Of a stretch of 64,000 nucleotides of DNA, positions 35,657 through 44,702 are shown piece after piece. The position numbers and the translations under genes are program-made. This stretch comes from Agromyces sp. H17E-10. GTDB taxonomy: Bacteria > Actinomycetota > Actinomycetes > Actinomycetales > Microbacteriaceae. The stretch is from assembly GCF_022919715.1 (NCBI RefSeq), contig NZ_CP095042.1, positions 2,976,001 through 3,040,000 on the forward strand, in the 5' to 3' direction. The notes under the pieces were generated by a model. The model saw only the letters and a list, made by a program, of their open reading frames with translations. It did not search any database and had not been told where the DNA came from. How positions within the stretch are numbered: position 1 is the stretch's first letter; every line of letters starts with the position of its first letter.

Positions 35657-37681
35657 TCACGGGTCGACGACGACCGTGCACACGTAGGTGCCGGGTTCGA
35701 GGTCGTTCAGCGTGAAGCTGCCGTCGCCGTTCGCCCCCGTCGTCGCGTCGTCACCGGGGTCATCGGTCGGCGTGCACTCGATCGTCGAGGCGGTGCCGCC
35801 GTCGACCTGCGAGTCGACGCCGACGGTGATGTTCGTCAACGGCATGTTCGCGAACGTGACCGTGGCGGCGGCTCCGACATCGGAGCAATCAGCTTGGCTG
35901 CTCGTCGCGACCGCCGCATACTGCGGATTGTCGGTCGTGACCTTCTCGCCCGCGGGCACCGTCTCGGTCACGGTGTAGTTGTTCGCGAACGCGCTCACGA
36001 GCAGACCGGGCACGCACACGGTGCCGTCGCTGCCGGTCTCGACCACGATGGGATCGACGAGCCCGCCGCCCGAGACCGTGAACTCGACGCCCGCCTCAGG
36101 GTGGTCGCCGGGGCCGTCGGCCGCGTGCTTGTGGGTCTTCACGATCTTGATCGCGCCGACGTTGCGGTCGTTGTGGAAGGTGCAGACCACGTTCTCACCC
36201 GGGTCGAGCACGATCGTCGCGGGGTCGCTCCCGTCGTCGTCACCCGTGCAGCTCGCGCTGACCAGGTGCCAATTGGCGGGGACGGTCTCGGCGACGTCGT
36301 AGGTTCCCGGAACGAGGCTGCCGAACGCCTCCGAGTCCTTGCCCGCGGCGCCGGCGGCCGTCGTGGTCAGCGTGAACGGCGAGTCGAGCGTGTTCGAGGT
36401 GAACTCGAACGCACCCATGCCGCTGTCGGTGATCTTCTCCACGGTGATCGAGCCGCGCGCCTTGTTGTAGTACGTGCAGTCGACCGTGTCACTCGCGGTG
36501 GCGAGGTTGAACGTGATCGTCGTCCCGTTGGTCGAGACGTTCGAACCGCCCGTGCTCGCCGTGCAGTCGATCTTGTCGAAGTCCCAGCCCGGAGGCAGGG
36601 CCGACTCGCTCACATGGCCCGTCGTATTGATCGGCACCTTCGCGAACGCCTGCGACTCGCCGTCGCTCAGCGTGAAGGTGCTCCCAGAGGGATCGCTCGA
36701 GAAGTCCTTCGTGTACGTGAAGTCCTCCGTCGATCCGGCCGGGTCGGTGACCTTGCGGATGATGACGCCGCCGCAGGTCGGGAATCCCGTTCCGATCGGT
36801 GCGATGAAGTCCTTCATCGCGGCCGAGAAGGAGTCGGACGACCGGCTCTTCAGGTACGCGCTGCCGAACGTCTCGCACTGGTCGAGCGTCGACGCGAGCG
36901 CCGTGTAGTCGACCGTCGCCTCACCGAACGTGCGAGCCGAGATGGCCCCGAGGCCGTCGGCATTGCCCGCCAGGATCGGCGTCGTGTTGATCGAGCCCGT
37001 CGCGAGTCCGAGCTGGCTGAAGTTGGTCCGCTTCCCCCAGCACGGCGTCGAGTTGCTGGCCTCGCACTGCGAGCCGGCTCCGGACGTGATCCATCGGGCG
37101 ACGAAGAGCTCGGGATGCGTGCCGCCGTTCGCGAGGTCGTACTGGATCAGCAGGTCGCCGGCCGTTCGCACGGGCGTGATGCCGTTCGCCGAGAGCACCT
37201 TGGACTGGTTGAACTCGAAGTCCATGTTGGTCGTGCCGGTCGGGTCCTGTACGCGGTGCCAGAAGAGGTTCAGGAACTGGTGCCCGCTGGGCGTGGTCTC
37301 GAGGTAGAGGCCGAAGTTCTTGAGGTCGCTCTTGTTCGGCGGGATGCTGCCGTCGACGACCGTCGGCACCAGCGTGTCCTCCTTCGAGCCCTGTCCGAAC
37401 GAGTCGTCGGTCGCGCCGGTCGGTTTGTCGGCCTTGCGGACTTCGGTGACGCTCGCCCAGTCGATGGACGGGGCGGGGTCGTCGCGTACGAGGTTGGAGT
37501 TCGTGTCGATCTCGAAGTCGCTGCCGGGCAGGCTCACCTCGGGGTGGCTCGCGTAGGCCGGGGCCACGGCGAGGCCGGTGAGGATGAGACCGCCGACGGC
37601 GGCGACCGCGAGCAGCGGGGAGCGCCGCCTGCGGCGGCGGGGCGGGGTGGGGCGGGTCTCGGGTTGGTTGCGCAGTGGCAT
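35657..37681 (-). CDS. Secreted prealbumin-like (SpaA-like) repeat protein, short paralogue
   Basis: 674 residues. After a very basic N-terminus (RRRRRR at about 15-20) and a signal-type helix ending APAYASHPEV, there is an N-terminal domain of about 220 residues with SRSSDSFSAAMKDFIAP. It is followed by about five beta-sandwich repeats of the prealbumin-like type: IIRKVTDP...DCTYYN, ITVEKITDSGMGAF, VPGTYDVAETVPANW, IKIVKTHKHAADGPG and the final LEPGTYVCTVVVDP. Paired Cys residues close several repeats. There is no LPxTG or membrane anchor, so it is probably released or held non-covalently. It has one copy of the KVTDP-PSGSTF repeat; the paralogue at 38087 has three. ATG 37681 has GGAGG 5 nt upstream. 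Confidence 0.85.
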   Translation of the reverse strand: MPLRNQPETRPTPPRRRRRRSPLLAVAAVGGLILTGLAVAPAYASHPEVSLPGSDFEIDTNSNLVRDDPAPSIDWASVTEVRKADKPTGATDDSFGQGSKEDTLVPTVVDGSIPPNKSDLKNFGLYLETTPSGHQFLNLFWHRVQDPTGTTNMDFEFNQSKVLSANGITPVRTAGDLLIQYDLANGGTHPELFVARWITSGAGSQCEASNSTPCWGKRTNFSQLGLATGSINTTPILAGNADGLGAISARTFGEATVDYTALASTLDQCETFGSAYLKSRSSDSFSAAMKDFIAPIGTGFPTCGGVIIRKVTDPAGSTEDFTYTKDFSSDPSGSTFTLSDGESQAFAKVPINTTGHVSESALPPGWDFDKIDCTASTGGSNVSTNGTTITFNLATASDTVDCTYYNKARGSITVEKITDSGMGAFEFTSNTLDSPFTLTTTAAGAAGKDSEAFGSLVPGTYDVAETVPANWHLVSASCTGDDDGSDPATIVLDPGENVVCTFHNDRNVGAIKIVKTHKHAADGPGDHPEAGVEFTVSGGGLVDPIVVETGSDGTVCVPGLLVSAFANNYTVTETVPAGEKVTTDNPQYAAVATSSQADCSDVGAAATVTFANMPLTNITVGVDSQVDGGTASTIECTPTDDPGDDATTGANGDGSFTLNDLEPGTYVCTVVVDP

Positions 37682-37862
37682 CGTCGCCTCCGGAGGTGCG
37701 CAGCGTCATCCGATCCGGGCGGACCGGACGGTCCTCCGCGGGGCGATGGGTTGCGGGGCGGCAGTGCGCGGGCGTGGCAGGGCGTGCGGGTGAGAGTCGT
37801 CGGCCCGTCGTCGCGGGTAATCGACGGCGGGAAACATCGGACCCGAGGGGGAGTCTCAGGGC
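37682..37862 (-). promoter_or_regulatory. Conserved structured leader of the short repeat-protein gene
   Basis: This segment closely matches 40784-40967 over its whole length. On the transcript it contains a stem with 10-nt arms at 37831-37804 (one A-C mismatch) and a possible long-range pairing of GTCCGAT (37842-37836) with ATCGGAT (37714-37708). GGAGG precedes the start codon. Together with the following feature and the terminator at 37993 it fills the 405-nt gap between the two paralogues. Confidence 0.6.
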
Positions 37863-37923
37863 TCACGAGTGACGGTACTCCGAACCGGGCGGATGGGAAA
37901 GAGGAATTGAGCAATCCTCATAG

Positions 37924-37939
37924 CCCAGAACGGGGGGTA
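37924..37939. promoter_or_regulatory. Conserved upstream motif, copy 1
   Basis: CCCAGAACGGGGGGTA on the plus strand, read TACCCCCCGTTCTGGG toward the gene. It is nearly identical to 41027-41042 and resembles TACCCCCTGAACCGGG at 61982-61997. The sequence between this motif and the leader has diverged, so the motif is conserved on its own account. Confidence 0.5.
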
Positions 37940-37992
37940 CGGGTGCTTCGCCGTCGCGGTGCGCCCGGTCGGGGCATCCCGGTCGAAGCGGG

Positions 37993-38026
37993 CAGCACCC
38001 CGCAGGCAGGGGGCTGCGGGGTGCTG
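37993..38026. terminator. Terminator of the long repeat-protein gene
   Basis: CAGCACCCCGCAG and CTGCGGGGTGCTG form a perfect 13-bp stem with an 8-nt loop, 60 nt beyond the stop codon of the minus-strand gene that ends at 38087. Confidence 0.82.
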
Positions 38027-38086
38027 CGTTGCGGCGGGCGGACCGGGGACTGCCCGCCGGGCTCAACTGCTTCGGTCAGCTCCTCC

Positions 38087-40783
38087 TCACGGGTCGATGA
38101 CGATGGTGCAGGTGTAGGTGCCCGGCTCGAGGTCGGGCACCGTCACCGACGGGTCGTCGAGCTGGTCACCGAGCGCCACGGTGTCGGAGCCGGCGACGTC
38201 GCACTCGATGCTCGAGTACGTGCCGCCCGGCACCTGCGAGTCGACGCTCACGGTGAGGTCGGTCAGCGGCATGTTCTCGAACGAGACGGTCGCGGCGGCC
38301 CCGACGTCGGAGCAGTCGTCCTCGCTCGTGGCGACTGCCGCGAGCTGCGGGTTGTCCGTCGTGACCTTCTCGCCGGCCGGCACCGTCTCGGTGACGGTGT
38401 ATGTGCCGGCGAACGCGCTCACGAGCAGGCCCGGCACGCAGGCGATGCCCTGCGCGTTCGTCGTCACGACGATCGGCTGGTCGAGGGTGCCGTTGGTGAT
38501 CGTGAACTCGACGCCCGACTCGGGGTGGGAGCCGGGGCCGTCGGCCGCGTGCTTGTGCGTCTTCACGATCTTGATCGCGCCCGTGTTGCGCGCGTTGTGG
38601 AAGGTGCACGTGGTGTCCTCACCGGCCGACAGTGCGATCGAGTCGACCGTCGAACCGTCGGTGCAGGTCGGCGTGCCGACCTGGTGCCAGTTCGGTGGCA
38701 CGGTCTCGGCGACGTCGTAGGTGCCGGGATCGAGGTCGGAGAACGACCTCGAGTCGGCACCGGCGGCGCCGGCTCCGCTCGTCGTCAGGGTGAACGGCGA
38801 GGGATCGAGCGTGCCCGAGGTGAAGTCGAACGCGCCGCTGCCGTCGTCGGTGATCTTCTCGATCGTGAGCGAGGCACGAGCACGGTTCGTGTAGGTGCAC
38901 TCGAGCACGTCATCGGCATCGTCGATCGCGAACGTGACCGTCGCCCCGGTGACGTCGGGGGTCACGCCGACGCTCGCGTCGCAGTCGAGATCGGTGAGCT
39001 CCCAGCCGTCGGGCAGGGTGCCCTCGGTGACGGTCAGGCCGGTGCCGAACAGCACGTTCGAGTACGTCTTGGTCTCGCCGTTCTTCAGGCTGAAGGTCGG
39101 ATCGACCGCCCCGTCGAGCGTCGACAACGCGGAGGTGTACCCGAAGCTCGAACCGCTCGGGTCGGGGTTCGGCTGCGTCACCTTGTGGATGATCACGGTG
39201 CCGCCCGACTCGTTCGTGTACGTGCAGTCGAGCACGTCATCGGCGTCGTCGATGTCGAAGGTGATCTTCGCCGCGCTGACGACGGGGGTGACGCCGGTGC
39301 TCGCGCTGCAGTCCACGCCCGAGAGCTTCCAGCCGTTCGGCAGGTCGTCCTCGGTGATGGTCAGACCTGTGCCGAGCAGCACGTCGGTGTACTCCTTCGT
39401 GCCGCCGTTCTTCAGGTCGAACGTCGGGTTGACGGCCCCGCCGAGCGTCTTGAGCGCGGTCGAGTAGCCGAACGACGAGTCGCTCGGGTCGGGTGACGGA
39501 TCGGTCACCTTGTGCACGCGGACGGTGCCACCCGTCTCGTTGTAGTAGGTGCAGTCGACGATGTCGCCCGTCGCGTCGAGGTCGAACGTGATCTTGCCCG
39601 ACGCGAGGTCCTTCGTGGGGGTCACGCCGGTGCTCGCGCTGCAGTCGATCGACCCGAGCTTCCACCCGGCCGGCAGCGCCGCGAGGTTCTCGCTCACGCT
39701 GATGCCGGTGCCGAGGAACACGTCGGAGTACGTCTTGTTCTCCCCGTTCTTCAGGCCGAACGTCGGGTTCGTCGCACTCTCAGCCGCGAAGTTCGCCGTC
39801 GTGAACGCGAACGTCGACCCGGAGGGGTCGGGGTTCGGGTCGGTGACCTTGCGGATGATGACCTTCGCGCAGCTCGAGAGATCGAGCGCCGCCGGGGCGA
39901 TGAAGTCCTTCATCGCGGCGGTGAACGAGTCCGACGAACGGCTCTTCAGGTAGGCGCTGCCGAACGATATGCACTTGCCGGCGCCGCCGGTCAGTGCCGT
40001 GAAGTTGACGGACGCCTCGCCGAAGGTCCGCGCCGAGATCGCCCCGAGCCCGTCCGCGGCACCGGCCGCGATCGCGCTCGTGTTGATCGACCCGGTCGCG
40101 TTGCCGGCGGAGGTGAGGTTCACGCGCTTGCCCCAGCAGGGTGTCGCGTTGCTCGCCTCGCACTGCGAGCCTGCGCCGGTCGCGACCCATCGCGAGAGCC
40201 ACAGCACCGGGTTGGTGCCGCCCTGCGAGAGGTCGTACTGGATGAGCAGGTCGCCGGCCGTCCGCACGGGAGTCACCCCGTTGCCCGAGAGGGTCTTCGA
40301 CTGGTTGAACTCGAAGTCCATGTTGGTCGTGCCGCTCGGGTCCTGGACGCGGTGCCAGTAGAGGTGCAGGAACTTCGTACCGTTGGGGGCGGTTTCGAGG
40401 TAGGAGCCGAAGGTCTTGAGATCGCTCTTGTTCGGCGGGATGCTGCCGTCCACGACCGAGGGCACCGGGGTGTCCTCCTTCGAGCCCTGTCCGAACGAGT
40501 CGTCGGTCGCGCCGGTGGGCTTGTCGAGCTTGCGCACCTCGGCGACGGACGCCCAGTCGATCGACGGCGACGGGTCGTCCTGCGCGAGGTTGGCGTTGGC
40601 GTCGATCTCGAAGTTGCTGCCGGGCAGGCTCACCTCGGGGTGCGCCGCGTAGGCCGGCGCCATCGACAGTCCGGTCAGGAGCAGGCCGCCGATCGCGGCC
40701 GCCGCGATGACCGGCGAGCGCCGGCGACGTCGTCGGCGCTCGGTCGGGGTGGGACAGGACTCGGGTTGGTTGCGCAGTGGCAT
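38087..40783 (-). CDS. Secreted prealbumin-like (SpaA-like) repeat protein, long paralogue
   Basis: 898 residues; paralogue of the gene at 35657 with the same basic N-terminus, signal segment (APAYAAHPEV), N-terminal domain and C-terminal repeats. It carries three tandem copies of the roughly 90-residue unit that starts [VI][IR][IV][RH]KVT[DQ]PxPDPS and ends DCTYxN (ECTYTN in the last), against one in the paralogue. This accounts for most of the 224-residue difference. Paired Cys residues in each unit suggest disulfides outside the cell. There is no sorting signal. ATG 40783 is chosen because it aligns with the paralogue's start; the ATG just before it has a too-short spacer to GGAGG. The open frame upstream is non-coding leader. 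Confidence 0.85.
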   Translation of the reverse strand: MPLRNQPESCPTPTERRRRRRRSPVIAAAAIGGLLLTGLSMAPAYAAHPEVSLPGSNFEIDANANLAQDDPSPSIDWASVAEVRKLDKPTGATDDSFGQGSKEDTPVPSVVDGSIPPNKSDLKTFGSYLETAPNGTKFLHLYWHRVQDPSGTTNMDFEFNQSKTLSGNGVTPVRTAGDLLIQYDLSQGGTNPVLWLSRWVATGAGSQCEASNATPCWGKRVNLTSAGNATGSINTSAIAAGAADGLGAISARTFGEASVNFTALTGGAGKCISFGSAYLKSRSSDSFTAAMKDFIAPAALDLSSCAKVIIRKVTDPNPDPSGSTFAFTTANFAAESATNPTFGLKNGENKTYSDVFLGTGISVSENLAALPAGWKLGSIDCSASTGVTPTKDLASGKITFDLDATGDIVDCTYYNETGGTVRVHKVTDPSPDPSDSSFGYSTALKTLGGAVNPTFDLKNGGTKEYTDVLLGTGLTITEDDLPNGWKLSGVDCSASTGVTPVVSAAKITFDIDDADDVLDCTYTNESGGTVIIHKVTQPNPDPSGSSFGYTSALSTLDGAVDPTFSLKNGETKTYSNVLFGTGLTVTEGTLPDGWELTDLDCDASVGVTPDVTGATVTFAIDDADDVLECTYTNRARASLTIEKITDDGSGAFDFTSGTLDPSPFTLTTSGAGAAGADSRSFSDLDPGTYDVAETVPPNWHQVGTPTCTDGSTVDSIALSAGEDTTCTFHNARNTGAIKIVKTHKHAADGPGSHPESGVEFTITNGTLDQPIVVTTNAQGIACVPGLLVSAFAGTYTVTETVPAGEKVTTDNPQLAAVATSEDDCSDVGAAATVSFENMPLTDLTVSVDSQVPGGTYSSIECDVAGSDTVALGDQLDDPSVTVPDLEPGTYTCTIVIDP

Positions 40784-40967
40784 CATCGCCTCCGGGTTCG
40801 CGCAGCGTCGTCCGATCCGGGCGGACCGGACGGTCCTCCGCGGGGGCGATGATGGCTGGGCGGCAGTGCGCGGGCGTGGCAGGGCGTGCGGGTGAGAGTC
40901 GTCGGCCCGCCGTCGCGGGTAATCGACGGCGGGAAACATCGGACCCGAGGGGGAGTCTCAGGGCTCG
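40784..40967 (-). promoter_or_regulatory. Conserved structured leader of the long repeat-protein gene
   Basis: Near-identical to 37682-37862. The transcript can form a perfect 10-bp stem (CCCGCCGTCG / CGACGGCGGG, 40933-40906, 8-nt loop). A 7-bp long-range helix between 40944-40938 and 40816-40810 would enclose it. A -10-like TACTCT at 41007-41002 would start the transcript near 40995 and give a leader of over 200 nt. Confidence 0.6.
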
Positions 40968-41026
40968 GATGCGACGCTACTCCGAGTCGGCGGGCAGCGA
41001 CAGAGTAGACGAGGTATCCTCATCAA

Positions 41027-41042
41027 CCCAGAACAGGGGGTA
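41027..41042. promoter_or_regulatory. Conserved upstream motif, copy 2
   Basis: CCCAGAACAGGGGGTA between the long repeat-protein gene and the divergent gene at 41068. It matches 37924-37939 at 15 of 16 positions. Centred about 40 nt upstream of the putative transcription start, it is placed as an activator site would be. Confidence 0.5.
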
Positions 41043-41067
41043 TCGGAGCCTGTGAGAGAGTTGCGGC

Positions 41068-41619
41068 ATGAACTTCGATGACGGGGATGCCGCGGCCGCG
41101 GCATCCCACCCGCCGACGCCGACCGAGCCGCGTGAGAGCCTCGTGCGCACCGCGTTCGTCACCGAGGAGTCGATCTACGGGGTCCTGCTCGTGAGCGGCA
41201 TGATCGTCGTGACGGGCTCGCACGGATCGAACTCGTGGCAGGTCTTCTGGACCGTGATCGTCACGGTGCTCGTGTTCTGGGCGGCGCACGTCTACGCCGG
41301 CACCGTCGCACGCCACGGCCTCGCCGTCGAGCGGGTGATGGGCCTGCGCGACGCGTTCGGAGAGTCGATGCGGCGCTCGCTCGGGCTGCTGCTCTCGGCG
41401 CTCATCCCGTCGGCGATCCTGCTGCTCGGAGTGCTCGAGGTCGTGCCCGACCTGCTCACGATCTGGCTGGCCCTCTGGGCGGGCGTCGTCGTGCTCGCGG
41501 TGCTCGGGTTCGTCGCGTACCGACGTCGCGGCGCACCGCTCCACCTGCAGCTGCTCGGCGCCGTCGGCACGGCGGCGTTCGGGCTCGTCATGATCCTGTT
41601 GAAGGCGATCATCCACTGA
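41068..41619 (+). CDS. Membrane protein of unknown function
   Basis: 183 residues with a polar N-terminus rich in Ala and Pro and about four hydrophobic segments (GVLLVSGMIVVTG, VFWTVIVTVLVFWAAHVYA, LGLLLSALIPSAILLLGVLEV, LLTIWLALWAGVVVLAVLGFVAY). The loop VARHGLAVERVMGLRDAFGESMRRS is basic. I recognise no family. It shares the 284-nt intergenic region and the conserved motif with the divergent repeat-protein gene and might be co-regulated with it. Confidence 0.72.
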   Translation: MNFDDGDAAAAASHPPTPTEPRESLVRTAFVTEESIYGVLLVSGMIVVTGSHGSNSWQVFWTVIVTVLVFWAAHVYAGTVARHGLAVERVMGLRDAFGESMRRSLGLLLSALIPSAILLLGVLEVVPDLLTIWLALWAGVVVLAVLGFVAYRRRGAPLHLQLLGAVGTAAFGLVMILLKAIIH

Positions 41620-41671
41620 TCTGCGTGATGAACCGCGGCACCCGAAGCGCTATCGTCATGCCAAAGGGGGC

Positions 41672-43207
41672 ATGATGCCGAAGATGACCAACGCTGAACT
41701 GCAGGCTCGGATCGCACAGCTCGAGGGCGAGAACGCGCAGCTGCGCGAGCGCGCCGAGACCGCAGCAGCCGCTGCCGCGGAAGCGGCCGCGAACGCCGAG
41801 TCGGCCGCCGAGGCGGCTTCGGCCGCGACACCGCGCACCAAGCGCGGCCGCGGACGCACCGCGGGTGCGATCGTGCTCGTCGTGATCGGGCTCCTGCTCG
41901 CCCCGGTCGCCGTGGTCACGAGCTGGGCGCGGGCCGAGCTCGTCGACACCGACCAGTTCGTCGCCACGTTCGCGCCGCTCGCGAAGGACCCGGCGGTGCA
42001 GAGCTTCGTGTCCGACGAGGTGACGACGGCCATCGAGAAGCAGGTCGACATCCCCCAGCTCACCTCCGACGTGTTCGACGGCATCCGGTCGCTCGACCTG
42101 CCGCCGAAGGCGGAGCAGGCGCTCGGCCTGCTCGAGGCTCCGGCGGTGCAGGGCCTGCAGTCGCTCGTCTCGGGCGTCGTCGACCGGGTCATCACCTCGG
42201 ACGCGTTCGCCGACATCTGGGCGAACGCGCTCCGGGTATCGCACAAGCAGTTCATCGCCGCCATGCAGGACGACCCGAACGCGGCACTCGAGATCGGCGG
42301 TGACGGCACCCTGTCGGTGCAGCTCGGCCCGATCATCGAGGCGGTGAAGCAGCGGCTCGTCGACAACGGCGTCGGATTCGCCTCCTCGATCCCGGTCGTC
42401 GATCAGAGCATCGTCATCGCGCAGGCCGACGCGTTCGTCTTCGTGCGCACCGTGTACGCGCTCGCGCTCGGCGTGGGAACCTGGCTGCCGTGGGTCGCGC
42501 TCGCGTTCATCGTGGCCGGCGTGTTCGTCGCGAAGCGTCGTTCGGCCGCCCTGTTCTGGACCGCGGGCGGGTTCACCCTCGTGATGGCCCTGCTCGCCTC
42601 GGGCTTCGCCGTCGGCCAGGTCGTCTTCCTCGGCGCGGTCAGCCCGAGCCTCATCCCGGCGGGTGCCGCGACCGCCATCTACGGCTACATCACCGAGGCG
42701 ATGGCCTCGACCACCGCCGCGGCGGTCGTGCTCGGCCTCCTCGTCACGATCATCGCCTGGTTCGCGGGGCCGTGGCGGCCCGCACGTGCGGTGCGCGGAT
42801 TCGCGGGCTCGGGCTTCTCGTCGCTGCGCCGCACGGCGGCCGCGCACGGCGTCACGACGGGCGCCTTCGGCATCGCGCTCGACCGGTTCCGCGGGTTCGC
42901 CTACGGGGCGATCGCCCTGATCGCCGCACTCGTGCTGATGTTCAACCGGCCGGTCACGACCGGCGCGATCTGGGGCACGCTCATCGTCGCGCTCATCGCG
43001 GTGCTGCTCGTCGAGCTGCTTCGCCGGCCCGCCGACGAGATCGAGGCGGATGCCGCGGCCCCGACGTCGCCCGTGACCGCGACGGCCGACGAGGCCGTCG
43101 GTTTCGACGCGGCGGTGGCGGACGAGGAGTCCGACGACGCCGACACCGCGGTGCTCGACGTCGATCGACAGGAGACGGAGCCGCTCGACGGGCCGCTGCG
43201 CACGTGA
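41672..43207 (+). CDS. Membrane protein with an N-terminal coiled coil, unknown function
   Basis: 511 residues. A heptad-type helix (LQARIAQLEGENAQLRERAE) runs over residues 8-45, then an Ala-rich linker, one membrane helix (about 65-87, AGAIVLVVIGLLLAPVAVVTSW) and an extracytoplasmic domain of about 160 residues (DTDQFVATFAPLAKDPAVQ onward). Four or five C-terminal helices and an acidic tail follow. Similar hypothetical proteins are common in this bacterial group. AAAGGGGG precedes the start; ATG 41672, 41675 or 41684 are possible, and 41675 has the best spacing after 41684. A -10-like TATCGT lies at 41650. Confidence 0.75.
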   Translation: MMPKMTNAELQARIAQLEGENAQLRERAETAAAAAAEAAANAESAAEAASAATPRTKRGRGRTAGAIVLVVIGLLLAPVAVVTSWARAELVDTDQFVATFAPLAKDPAVQSFVSDEVTTAIEKQVDIPQLTSDVFDGIRSLDLPPKAEQALGLLEAPAVQGLQSLVSGVVDRVITSDAFADIWANALRVSHKQFIAAMQDDPNAALEIGGDGTLSVQLGPIIEAVKQRLVDNGVGFASSIPVVDQSIVIAQADAFVFVRTVYALALGVGTWLPWVALAFIVAGVFVAKRRSAALFWTAGGFTLVMALLASGFAVGQVVFLGAVSPSLIPAGAATAIYGYITEAMASTTAAAVVLGLLVTIIAWFAGPWRPARAVRGFAGSGFSSLRRTAAAHGVTTGAFGIALDRFRGFAYGAIALIAALVLMFNRPVTTGAIWGTLIVALIAVLLVELLRRPADEIEADAAAPTSPVTATADEAVGFDAAVADEESDDADTAVLDVDRQETEPLDGPLRT

Positions 43208-43437
43208 CCGGCCGCGCCGCGCCGCCGCGCGGCATGCGACCGGCCGCGCCGCGCCGGTTTGGACGAGCCGCCTCGACCGGGTCACTGCACGTGACCGGCC
43301 GCGCCGCGCCGCGGACGGCAGCAATGCCGCCGCGCCGGTATGGACGCGCGGCCTCGACCGGGTCACTGCAACGTGACCGGCCGCGCCGCGCCGCGGACGG
43401 CAGCAATGCCGCCGCGCCGGTAGGCTCGACCGGGTCA
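43201..43437 (+). repeat. Intergenic region tandemly triplicated
   Basis: Three copies begin at 43201, 43288 and 43369 with C(A)ACGTGACCGGCCGCGCCGCG and end with CTCGACCGGGTCA. The units are 87, about 82 and about 69 nt. The left edge contains the stop codon of the preceding gene (CACGTGACC) and the right edge the promoter and start region of the next gene (TAGGCTCGACCGGGTCATG). The repeated unit is therefore the stop-to-start intergenic region itself. Only the last copy keeps the TAGGCT -10 element. Confidence 0.85.
43421..43426 (+). promoter_or_regulatory. -10 element TAGGCT of the DUF6350 gene
   Basis: TAGGCT lies 10 nt before ATG 43437. The other two copies of the tandem repeat have TATGGA or TTTGGA at this place. 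Confidence 0.5.
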
Positions 43438-44702
43438 TGAGTCGCACGACGATCGCCCTGCTCTCCGCCCTCGAAGCCGCCGTTGCCGCGCTCATCGGGA
43501 TCGGCGTCGCCCTCGTGCCGCTGCTCATCGTCTGGGCGGTGCACTACGGGCTGGCCGTCGACGTGTCGGTGTTCTTCCGCGCCGCGGCCGACGGCTGGCT
43601 GCTCGGCCACGGCGTCGACCTCGTGGCCCGCCTCGACGACGTCACCGCAGCACGCATCGGGTTGCCGGGTGCGGGCGACCCCTTCCCGATCACGATCGCG
43701 CTGCTCGGGTTCGCCCTGCTCACGGTCGTCGCGGGCCGCCGCATCGGCCGTCGCTCGGCCGCGGGCGGCCATTCGATCACGGGGGCGGCGTCGGCCGTCG
43801 TCGTCACCGCGGCGATCGGCACCGTCGTCGGCCTCGCGGCATCGACGGGCGCCGCGCGGGTGTCGTTCTGGCAGTCGCTCCTGCTGCCGGCCTTCGTGAT
43901 GGCGATCGGCGTCGTGCTCGGAGCGGTGCTCGAGACCTTGCGCGAGGCCGACAACGGCGACCTCGCGGGCGGCTGGGTGCGCGAACGGGTCGCCGACCTC
44001 CCGGCCGATCTCGTCGCCGCAGCCCGCCAGGCGACCCGCATCGGCGCGGGCACCGCGTTCGCGGTGCTCGCCGTGGCGGGCGTCGTGGTCGCGGTGCTCA
44101 TCGCGCTCGACTACGCGACGATCGCGGGGCTCTCGCAGGCGCTCGGCTCGGGAGTCGACGGCGGTCTCCTGCTCTTCGTGGGCGAGCTCGCGTTCCTGCC
44201 GAACTTCGTGATCTGGGTCGCGTCGTGGATGCTCGGCCCCGGGTTCGCGATCGGCGCCGGCACGACGATCGCCCCCGGCGGCACGGTCGTCGGACAGATC
44301 CCGGGCCTGCCCCTGCTCGGCGCGCTGCCGGCGGAAGCTCCCGTGCTGGGCGTGCTCTGGCTCCTCGTGCCCGTGGTGTCGGGCTTCGCGGGCGCCTGGC
44401 TCGTGCTGCGTGCCGATCCGCTCGCCGCGCGACGCGAGCCGTGGTGGCGCGGGGTCGCGGTCGGCGCAGGCGCGGCCCTCGTCGCAGCGGCCGTGCTCGG
44501 ACTGCTCGCCTGGTGGTCGGGCGGCGCGGTCGGTCCGGGTCGTCTCGCGGTCGTCGGCCCCGACGGCTGGTCCGTCGCGCTCGTCGCCGCGGCGACGGTC
44601 GGGATCGGTGCGATCGTGGGCGCGGTGACGGCGAGGATGCAGCAGCCGTCGAGCGCCGAGGCGCCGGCCGCGACGACGTCACGCCTCGATCTCGGCCGGT
44701 AG
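43437..44702 (+). CDS. DUF6350-family multi-pass membrane protein
   Basis: 421 residues, nearly all hydrophobic helices (about nine to ten), with short polar loops and a small polar C-terminus. The opening ([35 protein letters not shown]), the [22 protein letters not shown] segment, and its position directly before purN-purH match the actinobacterial DUF6350 family. Function unknown. Its stop codon TAG is part of the -10 element of purN. Confidence 0.83.
   Translation: MSRTTIALLSALEAAVAALIGIGVALVPLLIVWAVHYGLAVDVSVFFRAAADGWLLGHGVDLVARLDDVTAARIGLPGAGDPFPITIALLGFALLTVVAGRRIGRRSAAGGHSITGAASAVVVTAAIGTVVGLAASTGAARVSFWQSLLLPAFVMAIGVVLGAVLETLREADNGDLAGGWVRERVADLPADLVAAARQATRIGAGTAFAVLAVAGVVVAVLIALDYATIAGLSQALGSGVDGGLLLFVGELAFLPNFVIWVASWMLGPGFAIGAGTTIAPGGTVVGQIPGLPLLGALPAEAPVLGVLWLLVPVVSGFAGAWLVLRADPLAARREPWWRGVAVGAGAALVAAAVLGLLAWWSGGAVGPGRLAVVGPDGWSVALVAAATVGIGAIVGAVTARMQQPSSAEAPAATTSRLDLGR

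Noticed and set aside
35894..39496. Plus-strand open frame of 1200 codons opposite the repeat-protein genes
   Set aside because: Low-complexity Arg/Val/Asp-rich translation with no ribosome site; the minus strand gives signal peptides, Cys-paired repeats and proper starts.
43201..43437. CRISPR array
   Set aside because: The repeats are directly adjacent, of 69-87 nt with no spacers, and no cas genes are nearby; they are copies of one intergenic region.
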